Shown here: one piece after another, positions 42,502-51,229 of the stretch | How positions within the stretch are numbered: position 1 is the first letter of the stretch | How the letters are laid out: each line of letters opens with the position of its first letter | NCBI RefSeq assembly: GCF_029222925.1 | Contig: NZ_JARHUI010000001.1 | Span: forward strand, 186,986 to 250,985 | Direction of reading: 5' to 3' | DNA: 64,000 nt | Source: Algoriphagus sp. CAU 1675 | GTDB taxonomy: Bacteria; Bacteroidota; Bacteroidia; Cytophagales; Cyclobacteriaceae | Notes under the pieces: model-generated | What the model saw: the letters and a program-made list of their open reading frames with translations, nothing else | What the model was told of the DNA's origin: nothing | The model's database searches: none | Position numbers and translations under genes: made by a program

Positions 42502-43110
42502 TTAGCTCGTCTTTTCTCCTATCCAAATTTCCTCCGGGGATTTAAATTCGGTGATTCCCTCAGGTACTTCGATTTGGGTGATATATGTAATGGGAAGAAT
42601 GAGCGTTCCGTTTTCGTTGCTGATTTCCACAGGAAGTCCTTCCCTTGCAAAAATCTCCAGAGTGGATTCAGGAAACCATTTTTTGAAGGAACCTGAAACG
42701 GGATAATATTTCCAGTCCCCTTTCAGAATAGTCAAGTCCATACCTTCTGAAAATTCTTTCAATTCAAGTGCTCTGTAATGTGGAAATCCCACTAAATGTG
42801 CCGCTTGGTGTTGGGTTGTCCTCAAATAAAGTAAGGAATCCTTTAGCATATTCTTCGGTGTAGAGGTGTAAAATCGAACAGGATATTGCTCCTCTAATAA
42901 ATTCAGATTCTCCTTTTGGAATTGTTCTGTGGCCAGGATCACATCGATTTTGATTCCCCAACTCAGGACTTGTTCCAAGCAGCTTTCCCAAACCAAAACT
43001 GTGGGAACCCATTCCAATAAGGGGGATACTTGATCAAAGCTCATTTGAGAAGTGTCCAGAAATAGGACTGCGGGTTCCTGTTGCTCTTTTACAAAATGGT
43101 GGGAAGACAT
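42502..43110 (-). CDS. uncharacterised protein, weak resemblance to thiamine pyrophosphokinase
   Basis: A 202-residue cytoplasmic protein not clearly recognised. L-E-W-V-P-T-V-L-V-W-E-S-C-L-E followed by S-W-G-I-K-I-D-V-I-L-A (about 32-60) loosely recalls the nucleotide-binding opening of thiamine pyrophosphokinase. P-V-S-G-S-F-K-K-W-F (about 137-146) and the closing beta-rich part recall its C-terminal thiamine-binding domain. The key Asp motif of true TPK (G-D-x-D-S) is missing, so activity is doubtful. It starts inside the stop codon of the M19 dipeptidase gene (TGATG), so the two are coupled. Another family remains possible. Confidence 0.5.
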   Translation of the reverse strand: MSSHHFVKEQQEPAVLFLDTSQMSFDQVSPLLEWVPTVLVWESCLEQVLSWGIKIDVILATEQFQKENLNLLEEQYPVRFYTSTPKNMLKDSLLYLRTTQHQAAHLVGFPHYRALELKEFSEGMDLTILKGDWKYYPVSGSFKKWFPESTLEIFAREGLPVEISNENGTLILPITYITQIEVPEGITEFKSPEEIWIGEKTS

Positions 43111-44099
43111 CAGTTCAGAAGTTTTTGGTAAAAAGAAGCAGCGTTTTCAAAAGAGAGTTTCCTGAGTTGCGTTTCAGTAAGATGGCCTTTTAGTTGGTCC
43201 AATAGGGAAGGATATTTTCCTGCGTTTTCTGCCAGTGGAAAATAAAATGGATGCCGGCTTTTATCCGGAAAATCCTTGGTATAGAAGAAATCAGCGCCAA
43301 AGCACTGGCTATTTTCCCCACCAATTTCAAATCCGTGCAAAATATGCTCGAATAGTCTTTCCGGAACTTCATTGTCCAAAAAGGCTCTTAGGAAATTAAC
43401 TCCGATTATCCCCTCTCTTCTGATGATTTCCTTTGCAAATTCATCCGAGAGGTTTCTTTTGTGATTCCAAATGGAGCGGTAGTTGGAATGACTGGCGATT
43501 ACGGGAATATCCAAATTATGCTGATCTATATGATTGAGGATCCCTTCTGCCAGCAAGTCCGAAGTATGGGAAAGATCTATGGGGATTCTTTTTCCATCCA
43601 TATGGTTGAGTAGCTTTTTTCCATCCTCTTTCAGACCAATTCCTTCTGTATAATTTCCTCCTCCAAATCTGTTTTCGGTATGATGTGTCAAGCTGATATA
43701 GGCGAGTGTTCCCACTTTTTCCAAGATCAGATCAAATTGTTGGTAGATTTCTGGCCATGTTGCAGTTTCATTTCCAAGGCCTGCGGCATTTTCTATAGCG
43801 GCTAAAATCGAAATTCTGTTTTCATTTATTTGATCAGGGGAAATGGCAGACTCTGGGCCTTGAAGAAACTCGGAGTGTTTTTTGGGGAGTTCCGAAAAAA
43901 TCTGGGCTTGAATGGCAGCCTGAGTCATGGAGTTTGGATCGACATTGGTATATATGGCACAAATTTGGGTTTTCACATGTCCTTCCTGAAGATAAGGGAT
44001 GGCGCATGGAATCTCTTTTTTGTCAAAGAGGTTTGCTTCCGGAATTGTTGAAAGGTAGGAAAGAAGGTCACAGTGTAGATCGAAAACAGGAAATGACAT
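43110..44099 (-). CDS. membrane dipeptidase, M19 (renal dipeptidase) family
   Basis: A zinc-dependent dipeptidase of 329 residues with a TIM-barrel fold. F-D-L-H-C-D (H9 and D11 from the ATG used) is the first metal pair. The bridging Glu is in A-A-I-E-N-A-A-G. The later ligands are in P-I-D-L-S-H-T-S-D and V-I-A-S-H-S-N-Y-R, and F-G-A-D closes the site. No signal peptide is seen, so it is probably cytoplasmic. The frame extends to a TTG at 44120; the ATG at 44099 gives the normal N-terminus. The uncharacterised gene downstream overlaps its stop. Confidence 0.92.
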   Translation of the reverse strand: MSFPVFDLHCDLLSYLSTIPEANLFDKKEIPCAIPYLQEGHVKTQICAIYTNVDPNSMTQAAIQAQIFSELPKKHSEFLQGPESAISPDQINENRISILAAIENAAGLGNETATWPEIYQQFDLILEKVGTLAYISLTHHTENRFGGGNYTEGIGLKEDGKKLLNHMDGKRIPIDLSHTSDLLAEGILNHIDQHNLDIPVIASHSNYRSIWNHKRNLSDEFAKEIIRREGIIGVNFLRAFLDNEVPERLFEHILHGFEIGGENSQCFGADFFYTKDFPDKSRHPFYFPLAENAGKYPSLLDQLKGHLTETQLRKLSFENAASFYQKLLN

Positions 44100-44222
44100 G
44101 ATAGGGGGCTTTTTAAGCAAAGTAAACCAAAAATGCCCTTGTTTTTTAATACTTTTAGGCCGGATTCCTGCTAAATACAGGATTGTTTAAAAAATAATTT
44201 TCACCCGAAAATTTTCACCACT

Positions 44223-44735
44223 ATGGCACTGACCCCTCCTTTCAATTTCAAAAAATGGATTGATGATAACCGTCACCTGCTCAAACCACCAGTGGGCAAC
44301 CAACAGGTTTTCAAAGGGAATGATGATTTTATTATCATGGTTGTAGGTGGACCGAATTCAAGAAAAGATTACCATTACGAGGAAGGGGAAGAGTTTTTCT
44401 ATCAATTGGAAGGGGATATTGTGTTGAAAGTTATCGATGAAGGAGTCCCAAAAGATATTCCTATCCGAGAGGGTGAGATTTTCCTTTTACCCCCCAAAGT
44501 ACCGCACTCCCCAAGGCGTCCTGCCAACACTGTTGGCTTGGTAGTGGAGCGCTACAGAAGACCAGGGGAAAAAGACGGATTTATCTGGCATTGTGAAAAC
44601 TGCGGTCACCTTCTATACGAGGAATATGTGGAACTGACGGATATAGTCAACCAACTTCCGCCTATCATGGATCGGTTTTGGAACAATCCAGAACATACAA
44701 CTTGCAAAAACTGCGGTACCGTAATGGAGAAATAA
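44223..44735 (+). CDS. 3-hydroxyanthranilate 3,4-dioxygenase
   Basis: A cupin dioxygenase that opens the ring of 3-hydroxyanthranilate, leading to quinolinate and NAD. It has 170 residues. The iron ligands H51, E57 and H95 (Y-H-Y-E-E-G-E-E and V-P-H-S-P) carry the same numbers as in the Cupriavidus enzyme. A second rubredoxin-like metal site is complete: C124/C127 and C161/C164, the form found in bacterial enzymes. It is the first gene of the kynurenine run; kynureninase starts 39 bases later. Commonly named nbaC or haao. Confidence 0.95.
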   Translation: MALTPPFNFKKWIDDNRHLLKPPVGNQQVFKGNDDFIIMVVGGPNSRKDYHYEEGEEFFYQLEGDIVLKVIDEGVPKDIPIREGEIFLLPPKVPHSPRRPANTVGLVVERYRRPGEKDGFIWHCENCGHLLYEEYVELTDIVNQLPPIMDRFWNNPEHTTCKNCGTVMEK

Positions 44736-44774
44736 CCGCATTAGATAAACGGTTTTTAGATTAGAAAAGCGGAA

Positions 44775-46061
44775 ATGAACCCATACAAATTTGAATTTTC
44801 AGAGGCTTTTGCAATGGAAATGGATGCAAAGGACTCCTTAGCACATTTTCGAAACGAATTCCTTTTTCCAAAAGTAGACGGGCAGGAAGCACTTTATTTC
44901 TGCGGAAACTCACTGGGTCTTCAGCCCAAGTCTGTCCGTGAATACTTAAACAAAGAATTGGAAAACTGGGCAGACCTAGCCGTTGATGGTCATTTTCATG
45001 GAGAAGATGCCTGGTATTATGCCCGTAAAAAATCCAAACCGGCATTGGCAGAAATTGTCGGTGCCCATGAGCACGAGGTAGTTGCGATGAACAATCTGAG
45101 TGTGAATTTGCACCTGCTGATGGTTTCTTTCTACAGGCCCACTCCCCAAAGGTTCAAAATCATTGTGGAAGCAGGAGCCTTTCCTTCTGATCAGTATATG
45201 TTGGAAACTCAGGTTAAATTTCATGGGTTAAATCCTGAGGAAGTTATCGTAGAATTGAAGCCTAGACCAGGAGAGCATATCCTACGTACGGAGGATATTT
45301 TGGCGGAAATAAAGAAACAGGGCGATTGTCTTGCGATGGTGAATATGGCAGGACTTCAATACTATACGGGTCAGCTTTTTGACATGAAATCCATCACAGA
45401 GGCGGCACATGAAGTAGGGGCTATGGCTGGATTTGACCTGGCTCATGCGGTGGGAAATGCCCCTTTGAGTCTTCATGATTGGGGAGTGGATTTTGCCACT
45501 TGGTGCAGCTATAAGTATTTGAATTCCGGACCGGGTAATATTTCGGGCATCTTTGTGCATGAAAAGTATGCCGAACGACCTGATCTGCCTCGTTTTGCAG
45601 GCTGGTGGGGTCATGATGAAGGACAACGCTTCCTGATGGAAAAGGGCTTCATACCCATGTATGGGGCAGACGGTTGGCAATTGGCCAATTCGGATGTATT
45701 GGGTTTGGCTGCCCATCAGGCTTCCCTAGATATTTTTCAGAGAGCGGGAATGAAAAACCTAAGGGCAAAAAGTGAAAAGCTGACGGCTTATCTGGAATAT
45801 TTAATTCGTGAAATCAGCGGAAAATCAGGGGTTTTGGAAATTATTACCCCTGAAAATCCAGAAGAAAGAGGCTGTCAGCTATCTTTGCACATCCATCGGG
45901 GAGGCAAGGAGGTCTTCGATGAATGGTATAGTCATGGTGTAGTGGGGGATTGGAGAAACCCAAATGTTATTCGTCTGGCACCTACTCCCTTGTACAACAG
46001 TTATTTGGATGTGTTTCGATTCGGCAAGATTTTGGAACAATCCCTCAAAAAATTCGCTTAA
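44775..46061 (+). CDS. kynU: kynureninase
   Basis: A PLP enzyme of 428 residues that cleaves 3-hydroxykynurenine (or kynurenine) to 3-hydroxyanthranilate (or anthranilate) and alanine. The PLP lysine is in W-C-S-Y-K-Y-L-N-S-G-P-G (about residue 247). F-C-G-N-S-L-G-L-Q-P (about 37-46) and G-F-D-L-A-H-A-V-G-N are family lines. The length is standard. It lies between the dioxygenase and the monooxygenase genes, so the preferred substrate is probably 3-hydroxykynurenine. Confidence 0.96.
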   Translation: MNPYKFEFSEAFAMEMDAKDSLAHFRNEFLFPKVDGQEALYFCGNSLGLQPKSVREYLNKELENWADLAVDGHFHGEDAWYYARKKSKPALAEIVGAHEHEVVAMNNLSVNLHLLMVSFYRPTPQRFKIIVEAGAFPSDQYMLETQVKFHGLNPEEVIVELKPRPGEHILRTEDILAEIKKQGDCLAMVNMAGLQYYTGQLFDMKSITEAAHEVGAMAGFDLAHAVGNAPLSLHDWGVDFATWCSYKYLNSGPGNISGIFVHEKYAERPDLPRFAGWWGHDEGQRFLMEKGFIPMYGADGWQLANSDVLGLAAHQASLDIFQRAGMKNLRAKSEKLTAYLEYLIREISGKSGVLEIITPENPEERGCQLSLHIHRGGKEVFDEWYSHGVVGDWRNPNVIRLAPTPLYNSYLDVFRFGKILEQSLKKFA

Positions 46062-46086
46062 ATAAAGCGTGGATAAACCAATCCAA

Positions 46087-47439
46087 ATGAAAAACAATGA
46101 AATCACCATCTTGGGAGCCGGATTGATAGGTTCGCTGATGGCTATATATCTCAAGCGCCAGGGTCTTGAAGTATCCATTTACGACAAACGTCCCGATAAA
46201 AGAAAGACTCCCTATTACGAGGGTGGGCGATCTATTAACATGGCGCTGAGCCACAGAGGTTGGAAAAGTCTGGAGCAGGTTGGTTTGAAAGACAAAGTAT
46301 TGCCTTTGGCTATTCCTATGTATGGACGAAAGGTTCACGATGAACATGGAGGAACCAATTTTATCCCTTACGGAAAAGAGGGGGAGGCCATTTATTCGAT
46401 TTCTAGAGGGAAGTTTAATCAGATGCTTGCCGAAGAGGCGGAGAGGCTGGGAGCTAAATTGAGTTTTGAGCACAAAGCTCTGGATGTGGATTTCCAAAAT
46501 CAGGAAATCACTTTTGAAACCCCGGAAGGAACTTTGAAAAAAATTGCACCGGTGATCATCGGAGCGGATGGGGCCTACTCTTCTCTCAGAATGGCGATGC
46601 AAAAGCAAATCCGGTTCAACTATAAGCAGGAATACATTTCCCATGGGTATAAGGAACTGACTATTCCTGCAACTGCTGATGGGGAGTTTGCCATGGACCC
46701 CAATGCGCTACATATCTGGCCACGGGGAAAATTCATGCTGATTGCACTTCCAAACCCTGATAAATCCTTCACCTGTACTCTCTTTTTACCATTTGAGGGA
46801 TCTAAGGTCTGCTTTGAGAAGATCAATGATGAAGGAGATTTGGAAAGTGTATTCAAAAATTACTTTGACGATGCTTACCAGTTGATGCCGGATTTGAAGA
46901 CTGAGTATTTCAAAAACCCAACAGCGGCACTGATCAACATCGAATGCTATCCATGGGTACAGGGACAGAGTCTTCTTTTGGGAGATGCTTCCCACGCTAT
47001 GGTACCATTTTATGGACAGGGTATGAACTGCGGATTTGAGGATTGTAATATCCTGAATGCGTTGATTGATAAATACGGGCATAACTCCTGGGATTTGGTT
47101 TTTGAAAAATTCCAGAAGAAAAGAAAGCCGGATACAGATGCTATTTGCCAGTTGGCGATGGAAAATTTCATCGAAATGCGTGACTCGGTTGCTGATCCTA
47201 AGTTTTTGCTTCGCAAAAAGATTGAGGCCAAACTCTATGAGTTGTACCCCAACGACTGGATTCCTTTATATTCAATGGTGACCTTTTCGGATATGGGATA
47301 TGCTGAGGCCTATGCTCAAGGTAAGCTTCAAGAAGCGATGATGGACAAAGTGATGGCCGACCCGCTGATTACTGAAAACTGGAATAAATTGGACTACGAA
47401 GACATTATTAATAAAATGGAAACTGCGAAAGCAGTATAA
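46087..47439 (+). CDS. kmo: kynurenine 3-monooxygenase
   Basis: An FAD-dependent hydroxylase that adds the 3-OH to kynurenine with NADPH and oxygen, 450 residues. The FAD-binding loop G-A-G-L-I-G (10-15) and the later G-D-A-S-H-A-M-V-P-F-Y-G-Q-G-M-N-C-G motif (about 298-316) are diagnostic, as is Y-Y-E-G-G-R-S-I-N-M-A-L-S-H-R-G-W. The C-terminal 70 residues could sit on the membrane, as in other KMO. A GTG at 46069 gives six more residues; the ATG at 46087 fits better. It completes the kynurenine-to-3-hydroxyanthranilate branch with the two genes upstream. Confidence 0.96.
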   Translation: MKNNEITILGAGLIGSLMAIYLKRQGLEVSIYDKRPDKRKTPYYEGGRSINMALSHRGWKSLEQVGLKDKVLPLAIPMYGRKVHDEHGGTNFIPYGKEGEAIYSISRGKFNQMLAEEAERLGAKLSFEHKALDVDFQNQEITFETPEGTLKKIAPVIIGADGAYSSLRMAMQKQIRFNYKQEYISHGYKELTIPATADGEFAMDPNALHIWPRGKFMLIALPNPDKSFTCTLFLPFEGSKVCFEKINDEGDLESVFKNYFDDAYQLMPDLKTEYFKNPTAALINIECYPWVQGQSLLLGDASHAMVPFYGQGMNCGFEDCNILNALIDKYGHNSWDLVFEKFQKKRKPDTDAICQLAMENFIEMRDSVADPKFLLRKKIEAKLYELYPNDWIPLYSMVTFSDMGYAEAYAQGKLQEAMMDKVMADPLITENWNKLDYEDIINKMETAKAV

Positions 47440-47456
47440 ATCATATTTCTTATTCT

Positions 47457-48065
47457 ATGCAAAAGCCTGATTTTAACATTGAGGAAGTAAACAAAATCAT
47501 TCGGGGTCGTCGATCCATGTTTGTCGCCCAGTTTAAGGAAAACGATCCAGTGGACGATTCCATCATCGAGGAAATGCTGGAAAATGCCAATTGGGCGCCA
47601 ACCCATAAATTAACCCAGCCTTGGAGATTTATCGTGTATACGGGTGATGGCTTAAAGAAATTTGCGGATTATCAGGCTGAGCTATACAAGCAAAGAGCCG
47701 AGAAAAACGGAACTCCTTTTGCAGAGGCAGCTTATCAGAGGTTTAAGGAAAATCCATTGAAGGCTTCTCATGTAATTGCGATCCTAATGAAGCGTACCGA
47801 AGGTTCCGGTATCCCTGTGATGGAAGAAATCGCAGCTGTTTCCATGGCAGTTCAGAACATGTATCTGACAGCTTCTGCTCATGGTCTGGCGGCTTATTGG
47901 GGAACAGGTGGACCAACTTTCTGGCCGGAAGCAAGAGAGGATTTTGGTCTTGAAGGAGAGGATATGTTGATGGGCTTTTTCTACGTGGCAAAGCCGGCCA
48001 CAGATACATGGCCAGTTGGAAAACGTGAACCAATTGCCGACAAAGTCGGATGGATAAGAGAATAA
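47457..48065 (+). CDS. nitroreductase-family flavoprotein
   Basis: A 202-residue FMN enzyme of the nitroreductase fold, expected to reduce nitro, quinone or enoate groups with NAD(P)H. I-R-G-R-R-S-M-F (about 14-21) is the FMN-phosphate binding line, followed by N-A-N-W-A-P-T-H-K-L-T-Q-P-W-R-F. A-A-Y-W-G-T-G-G and the C-terminal K-R-E-P form the rest of the fold. It starts 17 bases after kmo and probably belongs to the same transcript. Its link with kynurenine metabolism is unknown. A terminator follows. Confidence 0.85.
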   Translation: MQKPDFNIEEVNKIIRGRRSMFVAQFKENDPVDDSIIEEMLENANWAPTHKLTQPWRFIVYTGDGLKKFADYQAELYKQRAEKNGTPFAEAAYQRFKENPLKASHVIAILMKRTEGSGIPVMEEIAAVSMAVQNMYLTASAHGLAAYWGTGGPTFWPEAREDFGLEGEDMLMGFFYVAKPATDTWPVGKREPIADKVGWIRE

Positions 48066-48071
48066 ATAATG

Positions 48072-48099
48072 AAATAGGCCGGTTTAACCGGCCTATTTT
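48072..48099. terminator. bidirectional terminator
   Basis: A long perfect stem (AAATAGGCCGGTT at 48072-48084 with its complement at 48086-48098; the inner pairs form the loop) flanked by T and A runs. It lies between the convergent nitroreductase and DinB genes. Confidence 0.88.
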
Positions 48100-48101
48100 A
48101 T

Positions 48102-48632
48102 TTAGAATCCCACAAAAGCAGGAGGTTCAACTCCATTGGCCCGCAAATAGGCAATGGCAGCACCTCTGTGGTGTGTGCTATGGTCCATTAGCAAAGCCAT
48201 AACCTGTCTTCTAGATACCTCGAAGCCAAAGACATTTTGTACAACTCCGGCTTGCTCTGGAGATAGGGCTTTCATAGTCGCGGTAGCGTAGTCATAGCTT
48301 TTTGCCACATAATCCGCCAACTCTTCCCGAGTAGCTGTTTTTAAATCAATAGAAAATCCAGGTTCTGCCCCCAAAAGGAACCCCTGGGAAATTCCAACCA
48401 TGGAAGAAGCAATGTGATGGATTTGCTCCTTGAAAGACATGGCAGATGGGTCGGTTTTGTAATCCATGCCGGAATCTGGCATCTTGTTGAGCACGTCGAT
48501 CGTAAATTGCTTGCCGTTGTTCCATTTGGTCAAAAACTCATCCATGGTGGTTTGAGCCGATAGTCCTGAAAAAATCAGCATAAGCAATCCTGCTAAAAAG
48601 CTGATTCTTAACTTGTTTTTGATCTTATTCAT
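48102..48632 (-). CDS. secreted DinB-like protein
   Basis: A 176-residue DinB-superfamily four-helix bundle with a cleavable signal peptide (about 1-27, ending G-L-S-A), so it is predicted to work in the periplasm, unlike most relatives. Metal-binding His positions are seen in Q-I-H-H-I-A-S and in M-D-H-S-T-H-H-R-G-A. P-P-A-F-V-G-F ends the chain. No catalytic function is known for this subgroup. It is a single gene, divergent from gldD. Confidence 0.82.
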   Translation of the reverse strand: MNKIKNKLRISFLAGLLMLIFSGLSAQTTMDEFLTKWNNGKQFTIDVLNKMPDSGMDYKTDPSAMSFKEQIHHIASSMVGISQGFLLGAEPGFSIDLKTATREELADYVAKSYDYATATMKALSPEQAGVVQNVFGFEVSRRQVMALLMDHSTHHRGAAIAYLRANGVEPPAFVGF

Positions 48633-48709
48633 ATGCGTTTTGCCTTGGTTAGTTCGTTAAATTTCAATTATTCCCACCTGAAATCAAATTGATGAAGTAA
48701 TTTTGAACC

Positions 48710-49285
48710 ATGAGAAAACGATTTTTTCTTGCGCTTATGGGTTTCGGCCTTCTTGCCTGTGACACCAACTACCTCCCCAAACCTCCCGGATATAACCGAA
48801 TAGATTTACCGGAACATTCCTTTCAGATCCTGAATGGAGATTATCCCTATGAATTGGCTTATTCGGAATATAGCATGGTAGAACCGGATTCTTTTAACCT
48901 TCAGGAGAAATCCTGGATTAACCTAAACTATAAGGATTTTGGGGCAAAAGTTCATTTGACCTATAAGGCCATCGATGAGAAAAATTCGGATTTCAAATCC
49001 CTGTCAACGGATGCCTTCAAACTCACGGCAAAGCATCAGATCAAAGCATATGGAATTCAGGAATCTGTTTTGGTCACTCCAAACGGTTATACGGGTGTGG
49101 TGGCGGAACTTAGCGGGGAGGTTCCAACCCAGTTTCAGTTTTTTGTGACCGACTCAGTCCATCACTTTCTCAGAGGAGCTCTGTATTTCAACACTGCGAT
49201 GAAAAATGATTCTTTGGCTCCGGTCATAGAGTACATCAAGGTGGACATGGCCCACCTGATGAACTCCGTTAAGTTTCAGAATTAA
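48710..49285 (+). CDS. gldD: gliding motility lipoprotein GldD
   Basis: A 191-residue lipoprotein needed for gliding in flavobacteria. The signal peptide ends G-L-L-A-C (C17). Y-L-P-K-P-P-G-Y-N-R-I-D-L-P (about 21-34) is the strongly conserved GldD opening. A regular beta-rich body follows (T-P-N-G-Y-T-G-V-V-A-E-L) and a final helix (A-H-L-M-N-S-V-K-F). Other gld genes are not in the window. Its stop overlaps the end of the symporter gene by 4 bases on the opposite strand. The gene suggests, but does not prove, a gliding lineage. Confidence 0.9.
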   Translation: MRKRFFLALMGFGLLACDTNYLPKPPGYNRIDLPEHSFQILNGDYPYELAYSEYSMVEPDSFNLQEKSWINLNYKDFGAKVHLTYKAIDEKNSDFKSLSTDAFKLTAKHQIKAYGIQESVLVTPNGYTGVVAELSGEVPTQFQFFVTDSVHHFLRGALYFNTAMKNDSLAPVIEYIKVDMAHLMNSVKFQN

Positions 49286-51057
49286 TTAAGTTTTTTCCAG
49301 GATTTGTAGATGATTACGCCCCCGATTATGGCGACAATCGAGGCAATACTTCCGCCTGTAGCATTTCCGTAAATCCAGAATCCGGTAGCAAATAGTGCAG
49401 CATAGACCATAATAGATCCGACCAACATCAGTCCGATTTCTTTTGGAAGCTGTCCTACAGTTTGTTTTTCGGCAGGATATCGGTCCAGAACTTTTTTCCA
49501 ACCGAATGCTGCAGGATGGACTTTTCTGTAAAAGCTCAATAATACTTCATCCTTTTCGGGTTGGGTTAGGAAAGTAACCAGAAGCCAACCTATGGTGGTG
49601 ATAGTTACACTGTAAATCAACTTAAGGTAAGCTTGGTTTTCTGGGATCAGAATCCAGTTGACTTTTGGATTGATAACCTCAAAGAATATGGCAACCACAA
49701 AGGATATGGCCATTGCCGAAATTTCGGTAAAGGCATTAATTCTCCACCAAAACCATCTTAAAATAAAAATCAAACCGGTACCTGCTCCGATCTGGAGCAA
49801 TATATTAAAGGCATCCAACGCAGAAGAAAGTGCCAAAGCTAGGAATGCTGAAAGAACCATCAGGCCTACTGTAGAAATTCTTCCCACAGCTACCAATTCC
49901 TTATCAGAAGCCTCTGGCTTGACAAACCTCAGATAGAAATCATTTACGATGTAGGAAGAGCCCCAATTGAGGTGGGTGGAAAGGGTAGACATGACCGCTG
50001 CAATCAGGGAGGCCAAGACAATTCCGATCAGACCTGTTGGCAGATAAGTAAGCATGGCAGAATAAGCCAAATCATCCCCAAGTTTATCGGCAGGGATATT
50101 CGGGAAGGCTGCCTGCATGTCAGAAATATTCGGGAAGATGACCAGCGAAGAAAGCGCAATCAGAATCCATGGCCAAGGACGCATGGCGTAGTGTGCAATA
50201 TTGAAAAACAAGGTAGCTCCAACTGCATTTTTTTCATCTTTGGCTGAGAGCATTCTCTGGGCAATGTATCCACCACCTCCTGGCTCAGCACCGGGGTACC
50301 ATGTCGCCCACCACTGTATAGCGATAGGGAGAATAAACAATGGGATATAGACATTTGGATCGGTGAAATCAGGAACGAAATCCAATTTGTTGGCTACATT
50401 TTCATGGGCCAAAAGATTGTTCAATGAACCGATTTCAGGCAAATCAAGAATGAAATAAGCAGCTCCAAAAGAGCCGATCATGGCAATGAAAAACTGGAAA
50501 AAGTCCGTCAACAATACTCCTTTAAGACCTCCCAAGGAACTATAGATCACAGTAACTACGGAAGCCATTAGCAAAGTTTGGATAGGGCTCAAACCCAACA
50601 TCACCCCTCCAATTTTGATGGCAGCAAGGGAAACAGTCGCCATGATGACCACATTGAAGAAAACACCTAAATAGAGTGCCCGGAAAGCTCTTAGAAAAGC
50701 TGCTCCCTTACCGGAATAGCGAAGCTCGTAAAATTCCAGGTCGGTGGTCACTTCAGATCTTCTCCAAAGTTTGGCGTACACGAAAACGGTAAGCATACCT
50801 GTCAGCAAAAATGCCCACCAGGCCCAGTTACCAGCCACACCGTTTTTTCTGACGATGTCCGTCACCAAGTTTGGAGTATCTGCCGAGAAAGTGGTTGCTA
50901 CCATGGATACACCCAGGAGCCACCAGGGCATATTTCTTCCGGATAGGAAAAACTCTTTGGCTGAACTACCTGCTTTTTTGGAGGTAAATAGACCTATTAA
51001 TAAGGAAATCACGAAAAAGGCTCCGATGATGGCCCAATCGATGGCGGTTACATTCAT
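49282..51057 (-). CDS. sodium:solute symporter (SSS family)
   Basis: A 591-residue inner-membrane transporter with about 14 predicted helices, using the sodium gradient to bring in a sugar, polyol or similar solute. The family opening D-W-A-I-I-G-A-F-F-V-I-S-L-L-I-G, the sodium-site region S-A-D-T-P-N-L-V and the motif L-G-G-L-K-G-V-L-L-T-D are present. The C-terminal 60 residues add two further helices. The substrate is unknown; the divergent sugar-kinase-like gene 172 bases away suggests a sugar. There is no binding protein or ABC component nearby. Confidence 0.9.
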   Translation of the reverse strand: MNVTAIDWAIIGAFFVISLLIGLFTSKKAGSSAKEFFLSGRNMPWWLLGVSMVATTFSADTPNLVTDIVRKNGVAGNWAWWAFLLTGMLTVFVYAKLWRRSEVTTDLEFYELRYSGKGAAFLRAFRALYLGVFFNVVIMATVSLAAIKIGGVMLGLSPIQTLLMASVVTVIYSSLGGLKGVLLTDFFQFFIAMIGSFGAAYFILDLPEIGSLNNLLAHENVANKLDFVPDFTDPNVYIPLFILPIAIQWWATWYPGAEPGGGGYIAQRMLSAKDEKNAVGATLFFNIAHYAMRPWPWILIALSSLVIFPNISDMQAAFPNIPADKLGDDLAYSAMLTYLPTGLIGIVLASLIAAVMSTLSTHLNWGSSYIVNDFYLRFVKPEASDKELVAVGRISTVGLMVLSAFLALALSSALDAFNILLQIGAGTGLIFILRWFWWRINAFTEISAMAISFVVAIFFEVINPKVNWILIPENQAYLKLIYSVTITTIGWLLVTFLTQPEKDEVLLSFYRKVHPAAFGWKKVLDRYPAEKQTVGQLPKEIGLMLVGSIMVYAALFATGFWIYGNATGGSIASIVAIIGGVIIYKSWKKLN

Positions 51058-51229
51058 GGATGTTGGGTTTAATTATTGCGGACAATTAACAAAAAATTTA
51101 CTTAAATGTTTTTTAACTTTTTTAATAAAATATAAAAACAACCAAAATAGCCTCGTTTCTTTGTGATGAAAGTGAAAAGGAGGCATTCGGAGCAATCCAA
51201 AAATTGTGGACAATAGCTAGTTTCGCAAA

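Noticed and set aside
48698..48705. TAATTTTG as a gldD promoter -7 element
   Set aside because: It lies only 5 bases before the start codon and lacks a -33 partner, so it is probably a chance match.
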